Positions 33,440 through 42,129 of a stretch of DNA of 64,000 nucleotides are shown piece after piece. Within the stretch, counting starts at the first letter, position 1, and every line of letters starts with the position of its first letter. The stretch covers positions 62,001 to 126,000 of the forward strand of contig JALEPL010000022.1 in the NCBI GenBank assembly GCA_022766245.1, in the 5' to 3' direction. The notes beneath the pieces are model-generated. The model was not told where the DNA came from and did no database searches. It saw nothing but the letters and a program-made list of their open reading frames with translations. The translations under genes were made by a program, and so were the position numbers. This DNA comes from Lachnospiraceae bacterium. GTDB taxonomy: Bacteria; Bacillota; Clostridia; Lachnospirales; Lachnospiraceae.

Positions 33440-35158
33440 ATGGAATACGCAGCGATTTATCATGGAATGAATAGAAGAAACTGCTATGCAGTGGATAAAA
33501 ACCGGTTTATGATTCGGATTCGGACGAAAAAGGGAGATATGAAACGCGTTGTTTTACATACGCAGGATAAGTATTTATCCATTCAGCATGTGGATACTGC
33601 GCAACAGTACGAAATGGAAAAGTACGCTACAGACTGTTTTCTTGACTATTATCAGGTGCAGATCAGTATGGATGTGATTTGTCTTCGCTATTATTTTGAA
33701 TTGGAAGACATGGAAGGACAGATTGCTTATTATGGGAACCATTCTTTTTTCCAAAGTCCCATCGATAATATAGATAAAATGTTTGACTGTCCGCAGAATC
33801 TGCGGGAGGAGGAGATGTACCTGATTCCTGACTGGGCAGAGGGGAAGGTGGTTTATCAGATTTTTCCCAATCGTTTTGCGACAACAGAACAGGTGCCGGA
33901 TGAGGTGTGGTATCAGACACCCATGGGGCATAGAGAGAACCTGAAGGGTAATCTGCGTGGAATCATTCAGCATCTGATGCATATGAAAGATTTAGGAATC
34001 GATGTGATTTATATGACTCCGATTTTTCGTTCGGATTCCATGCACAAATACGATACCATTGATTATTATGAGATTGATCCATCCTTTGGTTCCACAGACG
34101 ATTTGCGGGAATTGGTAGATCGGGCGCATGAACTTGGCATGCGTGTGATTTTGGATGGAGTATTTAATCATACCTCCCAGAAGTTTTTTGCTTTTGCCGA
34201 TATCATGGAGAAGGGGCAAGAGTCTAAGTATGTGGACTGGTACTATATCGATGGATTTCCATTGAAATCAAAGTGGGGAGAAAAACCGAATTTCAAAACC
34301 TTTGGATATTTTGGCGGTATGCCAAAGCTGAATCTGTCTAATCCGGAAGTGGCACAGTATGTGACGGATGTGGCGGTTTACTGGATTCAGAACTGTCATA
34401 TTGATGGCTGGCGTCTGGATGTGGGAGATGAGGTGAGCCATTATTTTTGGAAGAAGTTTCGTCAGGCAGTGAAGACCGCAAATCCGGATGCACTTTTGAT
34501 CGGAGAGGTGTGGCACTATGCCCAGGATTTCCTGGAAGGGGACGAATGGGATACGGTGATGAATTATCATTTCTACGAAGCGGTAAAGGATTATGTGGCG
34601 AAGGAATGTATCTCTGCTTCCAGGTTTGTAGAGGAATTATCCTTTATGAAGGGAAATATTCACAGCAAGGTATATCCGGTACTCTGGAATCTCATTGACA
34701 GCCACGATACAGAACGTTTTCTGCACAGCAGTGGAGAGAAGAAGGAGAAACTACGATTGGCAGCGGCATTTCAGCTTTTGCTGCCGGGAATGCCCATGAT
34801 GTATTATGGGGATGAATATGGAATGACCGGAGGACCGGATCCGGATTGCCGCCGTGGAATGGTGTGGAAAGAGGAATATCAGGATCAGGAAATGTTTGCC
34901 TGGTATCAAAGTCTGCTTAAAGCGCGCCACAATTATCCATCCCTGACCAAGGGTGAAACCATGCTTGCACAGGGAGAGGATAATCAGAATTTGGTAAAGA
35001 TTGTACGAAACTATCAGGATGAAACTGTGACCCTTATATTCCATGGAGCAGGAGAGCCTGTTGATCTGTCAGAGTATCAGGGGAGACAGGATCTGATCAC
35101 TGATGAGATCTTTGAGGGACAGATAAAGCCCTATGAGGTGGTTTTGTTTAAGGCTTGA
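33440..35158 (+). CDS. GH13 alpha-glycosidase (neopullulanase / cyclomaltodextrinase type)
   Basis: About 572 residues, cytoplasmic (no signal peptide). An N-terminal CBM34-like beta domain precedes the barrel. The four GH13 regions are present: DGVFNHTS (I), GWRLDVGDEV with the Asp nucleophile (II), LIGEVWHYA with the acid Glu (III) and LIDSHDTERF (IV). The ELEDMEG...NIDKMFDCP linker is usual for the cyclodextrinase/maltogenic amylase group, which cut maltodextrins. ATG 33440 follows TTGGGAGG; the upstream in-frame start lacks a site. Its last 28 bases overlap the end of the convergent membrane gene. Confidence 0.92.
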   Translation: MEYAAIYHGMNRRNCYAVDKNRFMIRIRTKKGDMKRVVLHTQDKYLSIQHVDTAQQYEMEKYATDCFLDYYQVQISMDVICLRYYFELEDMEGQIAYYGNHSFFQSPIDNIDKMFDCPQNLREEEMYLIPDWAEGKVVYQIFPNRFATTEQVPDEVWYQTPMGHRENLKGNLRGIIQHLMHMKDLGIDVIYMTPIFRSDSMHKYDTIDYYEIDPSFGSTDDLRELVDRAHELGMRVILDGVFNHTSQKFFAFADIMEKGQESKYVDWYYIDGFPLKSKWGEKPNFKTFGYFGGMPKLNLSNPEVAQYVTDVAVYWIQNCHIDGWRLDVGDEVSHYFWKKFRQAVKTANPDALLIGEVWHYAQDFLEGDEWDTVMNYHFYEAVKDYVAKECISASRFVEELSFMKGNIHSKVYPVLWNLIDSHDTERFLHSSGEKKEKLRLAAAFQLLLPGMPMMYYGDEYGMTGGPDPDCRRGMVWKEEYQDQEMFAWYQSLLKARHNYPSLTKGETMLAQGEDNQNLVKIVRNYQDETVTLIFHGAGEPVDLSEYQGRQDLITDEIFEGQIKPYEVVLFKA

Positions 35159-36441
35159 AGATCTTCTTTTCCACAGCCCATTTTGCTGTAGCGGGCTTTT
35201 TCGTACATGGAATGCAGAAGAGTTGTGTTTGGCTCTTCTGCAATTCCTGCACGACGCTCCAGCTCCGAAGGAGTAGCAGTGGAAGAAGGTGTTCCCTTTG
35301 TATTTCTTTTTATCATTCGTTTGTATTTTCTGCGAATCTGCATATTGGGAGATAAGTAGCCTTCCTTTTTTTTCTGTTGTTTTCTAAGCTTCTTTTTATC
35401 ATCCTTTGTTTTATCTTCCAGAAATTCAATAGAATCATTTTCGTCGGTGCAAAAATCAGCACCGATTTTTTTGATTCCCTGTACAATTGCATAAATCAGT
35501 GAAAGAATCAATACAATACCCATGATGAAAAGGAGTACCTTCAATAGATTGGCAAACCACACCGGATCCGGAGTGGAATCATTCTGTGCCTGGACTATGA
35601 TTTCCGGGACAATCTGCTGGGTGGAATTGGGCGGAATTGACAATGAATCGGTATCCTGCTCCACATGCAATATGGTGTGAGAAGAGATAGATATCTCGCT
35701 TAATGGCTCCCGTCCATATAACGCAGCTGGCAGGGTAAAAATAATCAGAAGCAGAAAAGCCAGAGCGTATAGGATACGGAAAATCTTCTGAAGGGTTTGC
35801 AGGGGAAGATTGGCCACTCCATCATTTGTCTCCACAAAATCCAGATAGTTTTCCCGATATTGATATAAAAAGCAGAGAAATACGTCAAGGAAAGTCAGAT
35901 AGAAGATAATATGCCAGTATGTGGAAAAACCAAGTAAAATACCGGCAATGTACTGAATCACCAGCCATGTCAGGTGGGAGAAACGCGGTGTGTTAGCCGG
36001 CGTGGATACTTCCCAGGTCTCCATGGCAAAGGGCTTGCTGGAACCATGGGCAGCGATAAAATCCCGGCGGATTTCCACCAGCTGCACTCTGGCGTGGATA
36101 TGGATGATAAAGGGTATCAGAGATAAAAGGAATGTCAGGATTCCACCCAGATATCTGCCATACTGGAAGAAGTCGCAGAGGCAGTAAGCCAGATAACCGG
36201 TTCCTGCTGCAATGAGCAGACCGCAGGGAACGAAGATCCAGAAATTCCGGATTTTTCGCAACATAAGGGAACTACTGATAATGGGAATCAGCAGTAAAAG
36301 TCCCAGAGCTGTCATTTTCAGTGTGTTCTGTGTATTCAGGCCTAAAAAGGACACAGAGAGAGGATAAAAACCAAAAAGCAGTAGAAGTAGATGAAACCAG
36401 GAAAGAATTCCCCGATACAAATCATTGCGCTTAAAAATCAT
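35131..36441 (-). CDS. Membrane protein with DUF4129-like tail (MoxR/DUF58 cluster)
   Basis: 436 residues: a hydrophobic N-terminal half with about six or seven membrane segments, a further segment near 305-325, then a basic cytoplasmic tail rich in Lys. The end has the pattern MQIRRKYKRMIKR...ATPSELERRAG...LHSMYEKARYSK, which fits the DUF4129 domain found beside transglutaminase-like and MoxR genes. It overlaps the DUF58 gene by 4 bases (ATGA), so translation is coupled. No transglutaminase core is present here or next to it. Role unknown. Confidence 0.72.
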   Translation of the reverse strand: MIFKRNDLYRGILSWFHLLLLLFGFYPLSVSFLGLNTQNTLKMTALGLLLLIPIISSSLMLRKIRNFWIFVPCGLLIAAGTGYLAYCLCDFFQYGRYLGGILTFLLSLIPFIIHIHARVQLVEIRRDFIAAHGSSKPFAMETWEVSTPANTPRFSHLTWLVIQYIAGILLGFSTYWHIIFYLTFLDVFLCFLYQYRENYLDFVETNDGVANLPLQTLQKIFRILYALAFLLLIIFTLPAALYGREPLSEISISSHTILHVEQDTDSLSIPPNSTQQIVPEIIVQAQNDSTPDPVWFANLLKVLLFIMGIVLILSLIYAIVQGIKKIGADFCTDENDSIEFLEDKTKDDKKKLRKQQKKKEGYLSPNMQIRRKYKRMIKRNTKGTPSSTATPSELERRAGIAEEPNTTLLHSMYEKARYSKMGCGKEDLQALNKTTS

Positions 36442-37565
36442 TTACTTACCTCCCAGTGAAGAATATCAAAGATATCAGAATGATATGGTTTCTCATAAAT
36501 TCCGTTGTGCACCGGCATCACCCAGAGCAGGATATTTTGCATTTCGACTAAGGTCGCAAGTTTCTCTTCCCATTCGTTACAATGATTTTTTGAAATCAAA
36601 AGATAGGTCTGCCCTGTGCGATGATGAGAAATTTCCTGATTTAACAGTTCCTCCAGCCTGATGCAGGGCTGGGTTAGGTTGAGCCTTGCCAGACGTTGGT
36701 TCAGACCGGCCATATTTCCGGCACCGGCTGGCTGGTTGAAGGTCAAGGGCTCTCCCCCAAAAGGGTCGTTTGCATTACACAGCAAGCGGACGGGCATATG
36801 GTGCGCTACCAGATAATCGGATATGCTGGCGGCAATCGAGATGGATTCTTCCAGCAGATCCTCCGAGTCCCATCGGTTAGCCATCTCCAGATCTAGGAGG
36901 ATGGTCACGTCAAAGCTGGTGGTGGAATTATATTGATTTACCATCAGCTCTCCGCTGCGGGCGGAGGCTTTCCAGTTGATATGGTTCATGGGATCATCCC
37001 GGCGATATTCCCGGATACCGGAAAATTCAAAGGGATCAAAAAAGAGCCTGTTTTTTGCAGTTATCATACCGGACAGCGTCTGGCTGATCAGCCGTATCCT
37101 GCTATGATCTAATGGTTTTGGATATACATAGAGCTCGTTTTGCTGTGGAAAGGATAAATGACCGCTTTGATGAAAAAAGTAGTCATAGCCGGACAAATCG
37201 GCCTGAGTAATCTGATAATATCCGCGTTTTTTTGCTACAAATGGAAGAGTACGGGTAATCTGCTGCCTGGTCAGGAAGGAGAACATATCCCGTTTGGAAG
37301 TCTGGTCGGAGGTGCTGCTGTTTTCTTTGGCTGAGTTTTTAAATTCCAGATTCCGGCTCATGGCAATACGAACAGAAACTGCTGATAAGGGCAGCAGCTT
37401 ATCGTTTGTGATGATTTCCTGAATGGCAGAGGAATCACCCTCATAGATATAATTCGAGGTAAAGGTTGTTTTGACAGAGAGACCTTTGTGCCAGAAATGC
37501 CGGTAAACCAGATTCTGGAGAAACCACAGAAGGGATATCCCTGCAAAAAGTAATAACAGCCACAT
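36438..37565 (-). CDS. DUF58 domain protein
   Basis: 375 residues with an N-terminal membrane anchor (LLLLFAGISLLWFL). The hallmark is FDPFEFSGIREYRRDDPMNHINWKASARSGELMV, the DUF58 core, followed by a von Willebrand A-like domain beginning TTSFDVTILLDLE. These proteins are encoded next to MoxR AAA+ ATPases and are thought to be their client or partner in envelope or metal-insertion work. The gene is 9 bases after moxR with an AGGAGG-type site, in one operon. Confidence 0.9.
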   Translation of the reverse strand: MWLLLLFAGISLLWFLQNLVYRHFWHKGLSVKTTFTSNYIYEGDSSAIQEIITNDKLLPLSAVSVRIAMSRNLEFKNSAKENSSTSDQTSKRDMFSFLTRQQITRTLPFVAKKRGYYQITQADLSGYDYFFHQSGHLSFPQQNELYVYPKPLDHSRIRLISQTLSGMITAKNRLFFDPFEFSGIREYRRDDPMNHINWKASARSGELMVNQYNSTTSFDVTILLDLEMANRWDSEDLLEESISIAASISDYLVAHHMPVRLLCNANDPFGGEPLTFNQPAGAGNMAGLNQRLARLNLTQPCIRLEELLNQEISHHRTGQTYLLISKNHCNEWEEKLATLVEMQNILLWVMPVHNGIYEKPYHSDIFDILHWEVSK

Positions 37566-37574
37566 AATGTCCTC

Positions 37575-38519
37575 CTATTTGCCTGCCCAGTTTTCTGTAG
37601 GAAGCTCCAAACTATTTAGAATCTCTGAAATAGCGATATCGGCAGCTTTCCGTCCTTCCGCTGAAGTGGTCATAGTCATGCGATGTCCCAGAACAGGCAT
37701 GGCCAGAGCTTTGATATCCTCGGGAACGACATACTCCCGGCCCTGAACCATGGCATATCCCTGTACGGCACGAAGGAAGGAAAGCGTGCCACGGGGACTT
37801 ACACCACGACTGATTTTGTTGTGGTGGCGGCTGGCCTGTACGATGGAGACCAGATATTCAGATAGTTCCGGGTGAATGTATACGTGACAACATTCGGACT
37901 GAAGATGCACCAGATCTTCGGCGCTGCAAACCGGTGAAAGCTGTTCTAATGGTTCATCTGTGAGAAATCGCGCAATCATGGAAAGCTCCTGTTTGCGACT
38001 GAGATCTTCCATAGAAAGCTGCATGAGAAAACGATCCATCTGTGCTTCGGGAAGGGGAAATGTGCCCAGGGTTTCCAGCGGATTCTGGGTGGCAATTACA
38101 AAAAAGGGAGCCGGGAGAGGATGGGTCACACCGTCCACAGTGATCTGCCGTTCTGCCATACATTCCAGAAGGCTGCTCTGTGTCTTCGGTGTGGCACGAT
38201 TGATTTCATCGGCCAGAAGAATGCTGCAGAATGCCGGTCCCTTAGCAAATACAAATTCGCTGGTTTTGGCATCAAAATAATTGAGTCCGGTTACATCGGA
38301 GGGGAGTAGGTCCGGCGTAAACTGGATTCGTCCGAATTCCCCGTTTATGGATTTGGCGATGGACTTGGCCAGCACAGTTTTTCCGGTTCCCGGAACATCC
38401 TCTAGGAGTACATGGCCACCAGCCAAAATGGCTGTAAGCAGCAAATCAATGGTCGTACTGTTTCCGATGATTACTTTTTGAATATTTTCTTTCAGTTTTT
38501 GTATGATTGCTAATTGCAT
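37575..38519 (-). CDS. MoxR family AAA+ ATPase
   Basis: 314 residues. Walker A appears as EDVPGTGKTVLAKSIA (near residue 40), Walker B as SILLADEINRATPKTQSSLLE, sensor 1 as VIATQNPLE, and the C-terminal lid carries GVSPRGTLSFLRA. MoxR ATPases act as chaperones for VWA-domain proteins, which fits the DUF58 gene that follows. The ATG gives MQLAIIQKLKENIQKVIIGN. A purine-rich AAGGAGACTGCTC site lies upstream. Confidence 0.95.
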   Translation of the reverse strand: MQLAIIQKLKENIQKVIIGNSTTIDLLLTAILAGGHVLLEDVPGTGKTVLAKSIAKSINGEFGRIQFTPDLLPSDVTGLNYFDAKTSEFVFAKGPAFCSILLADEINRATPKTQSSLLECMAERQITVDGVTHPLPAPFFVIATQNPLETLGTFPLPEAQMDRFLMQLSMEDLSRKQELSMIARFLTDEPLEQLSPVCSAEDLVHLQSECCHVYIHPELSEYLVSIVQASRHHNKISRGVSPRGTLSFLRAVQGYAMVQGREYVVPEDIKALAMPVLGHRMTMTTSAEGRKAADIAISEILNSLELPTENWAGK

Positions 38520-38575
38520 GAGCAGTCTCCTTGTATGATGCGTGATTTTGTGATAATTGCCTTGACTTTGAATCG

Positions 38576-39343
38576 CTATAACTTTGCCTTAAAAATTGGA
38601 TCTGCAGGATATCCGCCGGTACATTTCTGCATGCCGCGCTGAATACTGTCAGCTGCATTTCCCCAGTCCTTATCCTTGTTCAGATAATCATTTTTTGCCA
38701 CGAACCATTCTACGTCCTTCTGTACCCGATCCATATTTTCTGTCATAAGAGCAAAAGCCTTGGGATAGAAGGTCTTTTTCTCGTCATCCGTGAGCTTGTC
38801 TTCTGCTGCCTCTACAAGATCTGCAAAATGGGGCAGACAGAAACCTTTGCTGTTGTCAAACAGGGCACGGAACTCATCGTTCTTTCGATAGAGATCAAAA
38901 AAACTGTCCAGATAACGATTGTAGATGTTCTTAAAATGATCACAGACGTAACAGGACTGTTCTTTTTCTGCAATCCAGTTTCCAAGAGATGTTTTGGGGT
39001 CGGCGATGCCGGCACCGGTTCGCTTGATACGTGTGGTGAACTTGGACTTGCCGGGCTTGAAATTTTTCATTTCTTTTGTCAGCTCTTTATTCAGCTTTTC
39101 CATATGCGTACTGAGAATCAGCGCATTGCCCAGGCGATTGCCGTAATCATACATTTTCTTAAAATGGGTGCGGCAAAATCCGGTGGCATCGGTTTTTTCA
39201 CGGATGTCATCCTCCATGTAGGCAGAGCCTAAGATAAATGAGATGGCGTGCTGCTCGGCTTCCCGCTCCAGATAGCAGAATGGACATTCGTCCTGAGCAC
39301 TGAAGGCATCTGTTAAGGGGATGGTAGCGATGTTTTCTTTCAT
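38576..39343 (-). CDS. DUF6062 family protein
   Basis: About 255 residues. It starts MKENIATIPLTDAF and contains Cys pairs: CPFCYLE near the N-terminus, GFCRTHFKKM, CYVCDHF and GFCLPHF. This spread of CxxC and C-x-x-H motifs is typical of the DUF6062 family, which is restricted mostly to clostridia, and suggests a metal or redox site. The ATG at 39343 has AGGAGG upstream, better than the ATG at 39361. It is 56 bases upstream of moxR on the same strand. Function unknown. Confidence 0.8.
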   Translation of the reverse strand: MKENIATIPLTDAFSAQDECPFCYLEREAEQHAISFILGSAYMEDDIREKTDATGFCRTHFKKMYDYGNRLGNALILSTHMEKLNKELTKEMKNFKPGKSKFTTRIKRTGAGIADPKTSLGNWIAEKEQSCYVCDHFKNIYNRYLDSFFDLYRKNDEFRALFDNSKGFCLPHFADLVEAAEDKLTDDEKKTFYPKAFALMTENMDRVQKDVEWFVAKNDYLNKDKDWGNAADSIQRGMQKCTGGYPADPIFKAKL

Positions 39344-39385
39344 AGTTTCCTCCTGATTCATATATCCTGTTATATATAAGTTTTC

Positions 39386-39500
39386 TTACGGCACCCGCAG
39401 TAAATGCGTATGCCTACTGAATAGTTACCAAAATTCTAACGTAACTATTCAGAACCCCATTCGCAATTTTATGAAAATTGCCTTGGCTCTGAATAGTTAC
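39386..39500. repeat. Two adjacent family 1 hairpins
   Basis: The first, 39386-39428, is a GCACCCGCAGTAAATGCGTA-type hairpin ending TGAATAGTTAC. The second, 39441-39500, is a perfect short element: GTAACTATTCAGAACCCC to GGCTCTGAATAGTTAC with CGCAATTTT/AAAATTGCC inside. They fill the divergent gap between the DUF6062 and pta genes. Confidence 0.82.
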
Positions 39501-39627
39501 ACTTTTTTTAACACATACAGTTTATCACGATTGTACTAAAATGAAAACTTGCATTTTGATAAAATGGGTTTACAATAATAGATAGCGAGTATTTTTCAAA
39601 ATAAGATAGATAAAGGAGATAGGAAAA

Positions 39628-40611
39628 ATGTTTGGTTTTGGTGACATGATTGAGCTTTTGAAGAAAAATCCGAAGCGAATCGTATTTACAGAGGGGTGTG
39701 ATCCTCGTATCTTGGAGGCGTCTTCCAGACTTCTGGCGAGCAACTTCCTGACACCTATTTTAGTAGGCAACGCTGAGGAAGTGGAGAAGGCAGCAGAGGA
39801 GAGTGGTTACAATATCCGCGGTGCACAGATTATCGATCCTCTGAATTATGACAGAATGGACGAGATGGTAGCTCAGTTTTGTGAACTTAGAAAGTCAAAG
39901 GGTGTGACGGAAGAAGAGGCCAGAAAGATTTTATCCCAGGCCAACTATTTTGGAACCATGTTGGTAAAGATGGGAGTGGCTGATGCACTTTTGGGTGGCG
40001 CTACATATTCTACTGCAGATACCGTTCGTCCTGCATTACAGCTGATTAAAACAAAGCCCGGTAACAGTATCGTATCTTCCTGCTTTATTCTGGTTCGTCC
40101 GGCAGCCACCGGCGAGAATGAAGTGCTGGCTATGGCAGATTGCGCGATTAATATTACTCCTACTGAGGATGAACTGGTGGAGATTGCAGATGAGACCAGC
40201 AAATGTGCGAGAATCTTCGGCATTGACCCTAAGGTGGCATTCTTAAGCTATTCTACCTTAGGCTCCGGAAAGGGCGAGGACGTGGATAAGATGCGCAATG
40301 CGGCAAAGAAGACCAAGGAGAGATGTCCGGATCTGCCTATCGAGGGTGAGCTTCAGTTTGACGCAGCAGTTTCACCACGGGTGGCACGTACCAAGTGTCC
40401 GGATTCCGAGGTAGCCGGACATGCGAATGTATTTATTTTCCCGGATATCAACGCAGGAAATATCGGATATAAGATTGCACAGCGTCTTGGTAACTTTGAT
40501 GCTTACGGCCCGATTCTGTTGGGCTTAAACGCACCAATCAATGATTTGTCCCGTGGCTGTAATGCATTAGAGGTTTATTCCATGGCGATTATTACAGCTG
40601 CTTTGGCATAG
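39628..40611 (+). CDS. pta: Phosphate acetyltransferase
   Basis: Pta converts acetyl-CoA and phosphate to acetyl phosphate and CoA, feeding acetate and ATP production by acetate kinase in anaerobes. The 327-residue product is the short single-domain form, without the regulatory N-terminal part of the enteric enzyme. Family motifs include FTEGCDPRILEASSRL, GGATYSTADTVRPAL and the end GLNAPINDLSRGCNALEVY. The ribosome binding site is AAAGGAGATAGG. ackA does not follow; greA comes 15 bases later. Confidence 0.95.
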   Translation: MFGFGDMIELLKKNPKRIVFTEGCDPRILEASSRLLASNFLTPILVGNAEEVEKAAEESGYNIRGAQIIDPLNYDRMDEMVAQFCELRKSKGVTEEEARKILSQANYFGTMLVKMGVADALLGGATYSTADTVRPALQLIKTKPGNSIVSSCFILVRPAATGENEVLAMADCAINITPTEDELVEIADETSKCARIFGIDPKVAFLSYSTLGSGKGEDVDKMRNAAKKTKERCPDLPIEGELQFDAAVSPRVARTKCPDSEVAGHANVFIFPDINAGNIGYKIAQRLGNFDAYGPILLGLNAPINDLSRGCNALEVYSMAIITAALA

Positions 40612-40626
40612 TGTGAAGAGGTATGT

Positions 40627-41127
40627 ATGCATAATGAACTGACAAAGAGTGATATTCAAAAGATGGAAGAGGAGATCGAATACCGCAAGCTGGTAGTCCG
40701 TAAGGAAGCCATCGAGGCGGTGAAGGAGGCTCGTGCCCAGGGTGATCTCAGCGAGAATTTTGAGTATTACGCTGCCAAGCGTGACAAAAATAAGAATGAA
40801 AGCCGTATCCGTTATCTGGAGCGCATGATTAAGACGGCAGTGGTGGTATCTGATGAGTCAAAGGAAGACGAGGTAGGAATCAATAATACCGTTACGGTTT
40901 ATATTGAGGAGGACGACATGGAGGAGACCTTTAAACTGGTTACTACCATGAGAGGAAATTCCTTAAAGGGTCTGATTAGTATTGAGTCCCCTATGGGAAA
41001 AGCTGTCTTAGGCCATAAGGTGGGAGATGTGGTTACGGTTGAGGTAAATCCTTCTTACAGTTATGATGTGGAAATCCGCAGGATTGAGAATACTGGAGAA
41101 GAGGGAGAGAGTATTCGCAAATTTTAG
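40627..41127 (+). CDS. greA: Transcription elongation factor GreA
   Basis: GreA restarts backtracked RNA polymerase by stimulating transcript cleavage. The 166 residues have the N-terminal coiled-coil with the functional tip ARAQGDLSENFEYYAAKRDKN (the DLSENxEYxAA signature), and a C-terminal FKBP-like domain with SPMGKAVLGHKVGDVVTVE. The short distance from pta suggests shared transcription. A strong terminator follows. Confidence 0.96.
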   Translation: MHNELTKSDIQKMEEEIEYRKLVVRKEAIEAVKEARAQGDLSENFEYYAAKRDKNKNESRIRYLERMIKTAVVVSDESKEDEVGINNTVTVYIEEDDMEETFKLVTTMRGNSLKGLISIESPMGKAVLGHKVGDVVTVEVNPSYSYDVEIRRIENTGEEGESIRKF

Positions 41128-41137
41128 TGGAGTGATG

Positions 41138-41190
41138 AAAAAGGTCTGTCACAGGAAAAATAATTCCTGTAGCAGACCTTTTCTTTTTTG
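41138..41190. terminator. Two-way terminator between greA and the convergent envelope gene
   Basis: AAAAGGTCTGTCACAGGAA pairs with TTCCTGTAGCAGACCTTTT, with A-rich and T-rich flanks on both sides, so it can serve both strands. Confidence 0.9.
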
Positions 41191-41202
41191 TACATGTTTG
41201 GT

Positions 41203-42108
41203 TTAAGGCTGAAAATGTAATTCTCCGGATTCATATAGATTATTATAATTTTCATCAAAGAAGGAAAATGTGATGACTGCTTCCTGAATATCGTTTTCTA
41301 AATATGAATCATCATCGCATGCAACCGATACGAAGACTCCGTTTCCGGGAACTACGGCACCAAATGCATAGTCAGCCTGCATGATTCCATCCACCATCAG
41401 ATCACCGGATTCAAAGTAAATAGGTGTTTCACTGGCATCTTCGATATAAAAGACAAATTCTACAATATCATCTTCCGTGAGATCGGTGGATCCTACATAG
41501 TAGATACGGTAAGCATCTTTGTTGTCAAGAACGATCACATTATCCAGCTTTTTTACATCAAAAAGCGGAATAGTCTCGTCAAAAATCACTTCATGTATGG
41601 TGGTATCTGTAGACAAAACAGAGTTGGTTTCGGCATCTACAAAACTTAGCTCAATCTGAAGCTTTCCAATCTCTGTCTGCTTGGCATAGGAGAAGAAAGG
41701 ATCAGAAAATACAAGTGGACGGAATACGGTCTCTCCGTATGCTACGGTTCCTTCAATGGTTGCCTGTAAAGCCACTCCGTTGACTGCGCAGTAGGTGACC
41801 AGAGGATTAATATCAGATTCGCTCTGATTGTCAATTGCAACTGTCAGGTAAGGATAGTTGTTTTCATCCCAACCCATGGCCAGTGCGGTGATTGTGACCC
41901 CGCTATCCGAAAAGAGCACTACGTCATCAATATCTTTTTCATTTTCTTTCAATGTGTAATCATATGCAGGAAGGAGTTCCTGAGTAGAATCATCTGTCCG
42001 GTTGCTCGGTTGTGCAGAGCTGATGGCCAAAAATAGCAGAAGTATTGCGAGGATTGCCACGAGACTCCAGAGCGTAAAATTAGTTTTTTTTCCTGATGTT
42101 GGATTCAT
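41203..42108 (-). CDS. Membrane-anchored extracellular protein, paralogue of its upstream neighbour
   Basis: 301 residues. One N-terminal membrane anchor (FTLWSLVAILAILLLFLAI) then an acidic extracellular part made of two beta-rich modules. Motifs such as LTVAIDNQSESDI, IGKLQIELSF, IYYVGSTDLTEDDIVEFVFYI and LMVDGIMQADYAFG line up with segments of the 42130-43644 product in the same order. It was therefore probably formed by gene duplication. It lies 21 bases downstream of that gene in one operon. No known family is recognised; a cell-surface role is inferred from the anchor. Confidence 0.7.
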   Translation of the reverse strand: MNPTSGKKTNFTLWSLVAILAILLLFLAISSAQPSNRTDDSTQELLPAYDYTLKENEKDIDDVVLFSDSGVTITALAMGWDENNYPYLTVAIDNQSESDINPLVTYCAVNGVALQATIEGTVAYGETVFRPLVFSDPFFSYAKQTEIGKLQIELSFVDAETNSVLSTDTTIHEVIFDETIPLFDVKKLDNVIVLDNKDAYRIYYVGSTDLTEDDIVEFVFYIEDASETPIYFESGDLMVDGIMQADYAFGAVVPGNGVFVSVACDDDSYLENDIQEAVITFSFFDENYNNLYESGELHFQP

Positions 42109-42129
42109 AGGAACTCCTTTCCCAAAGGA

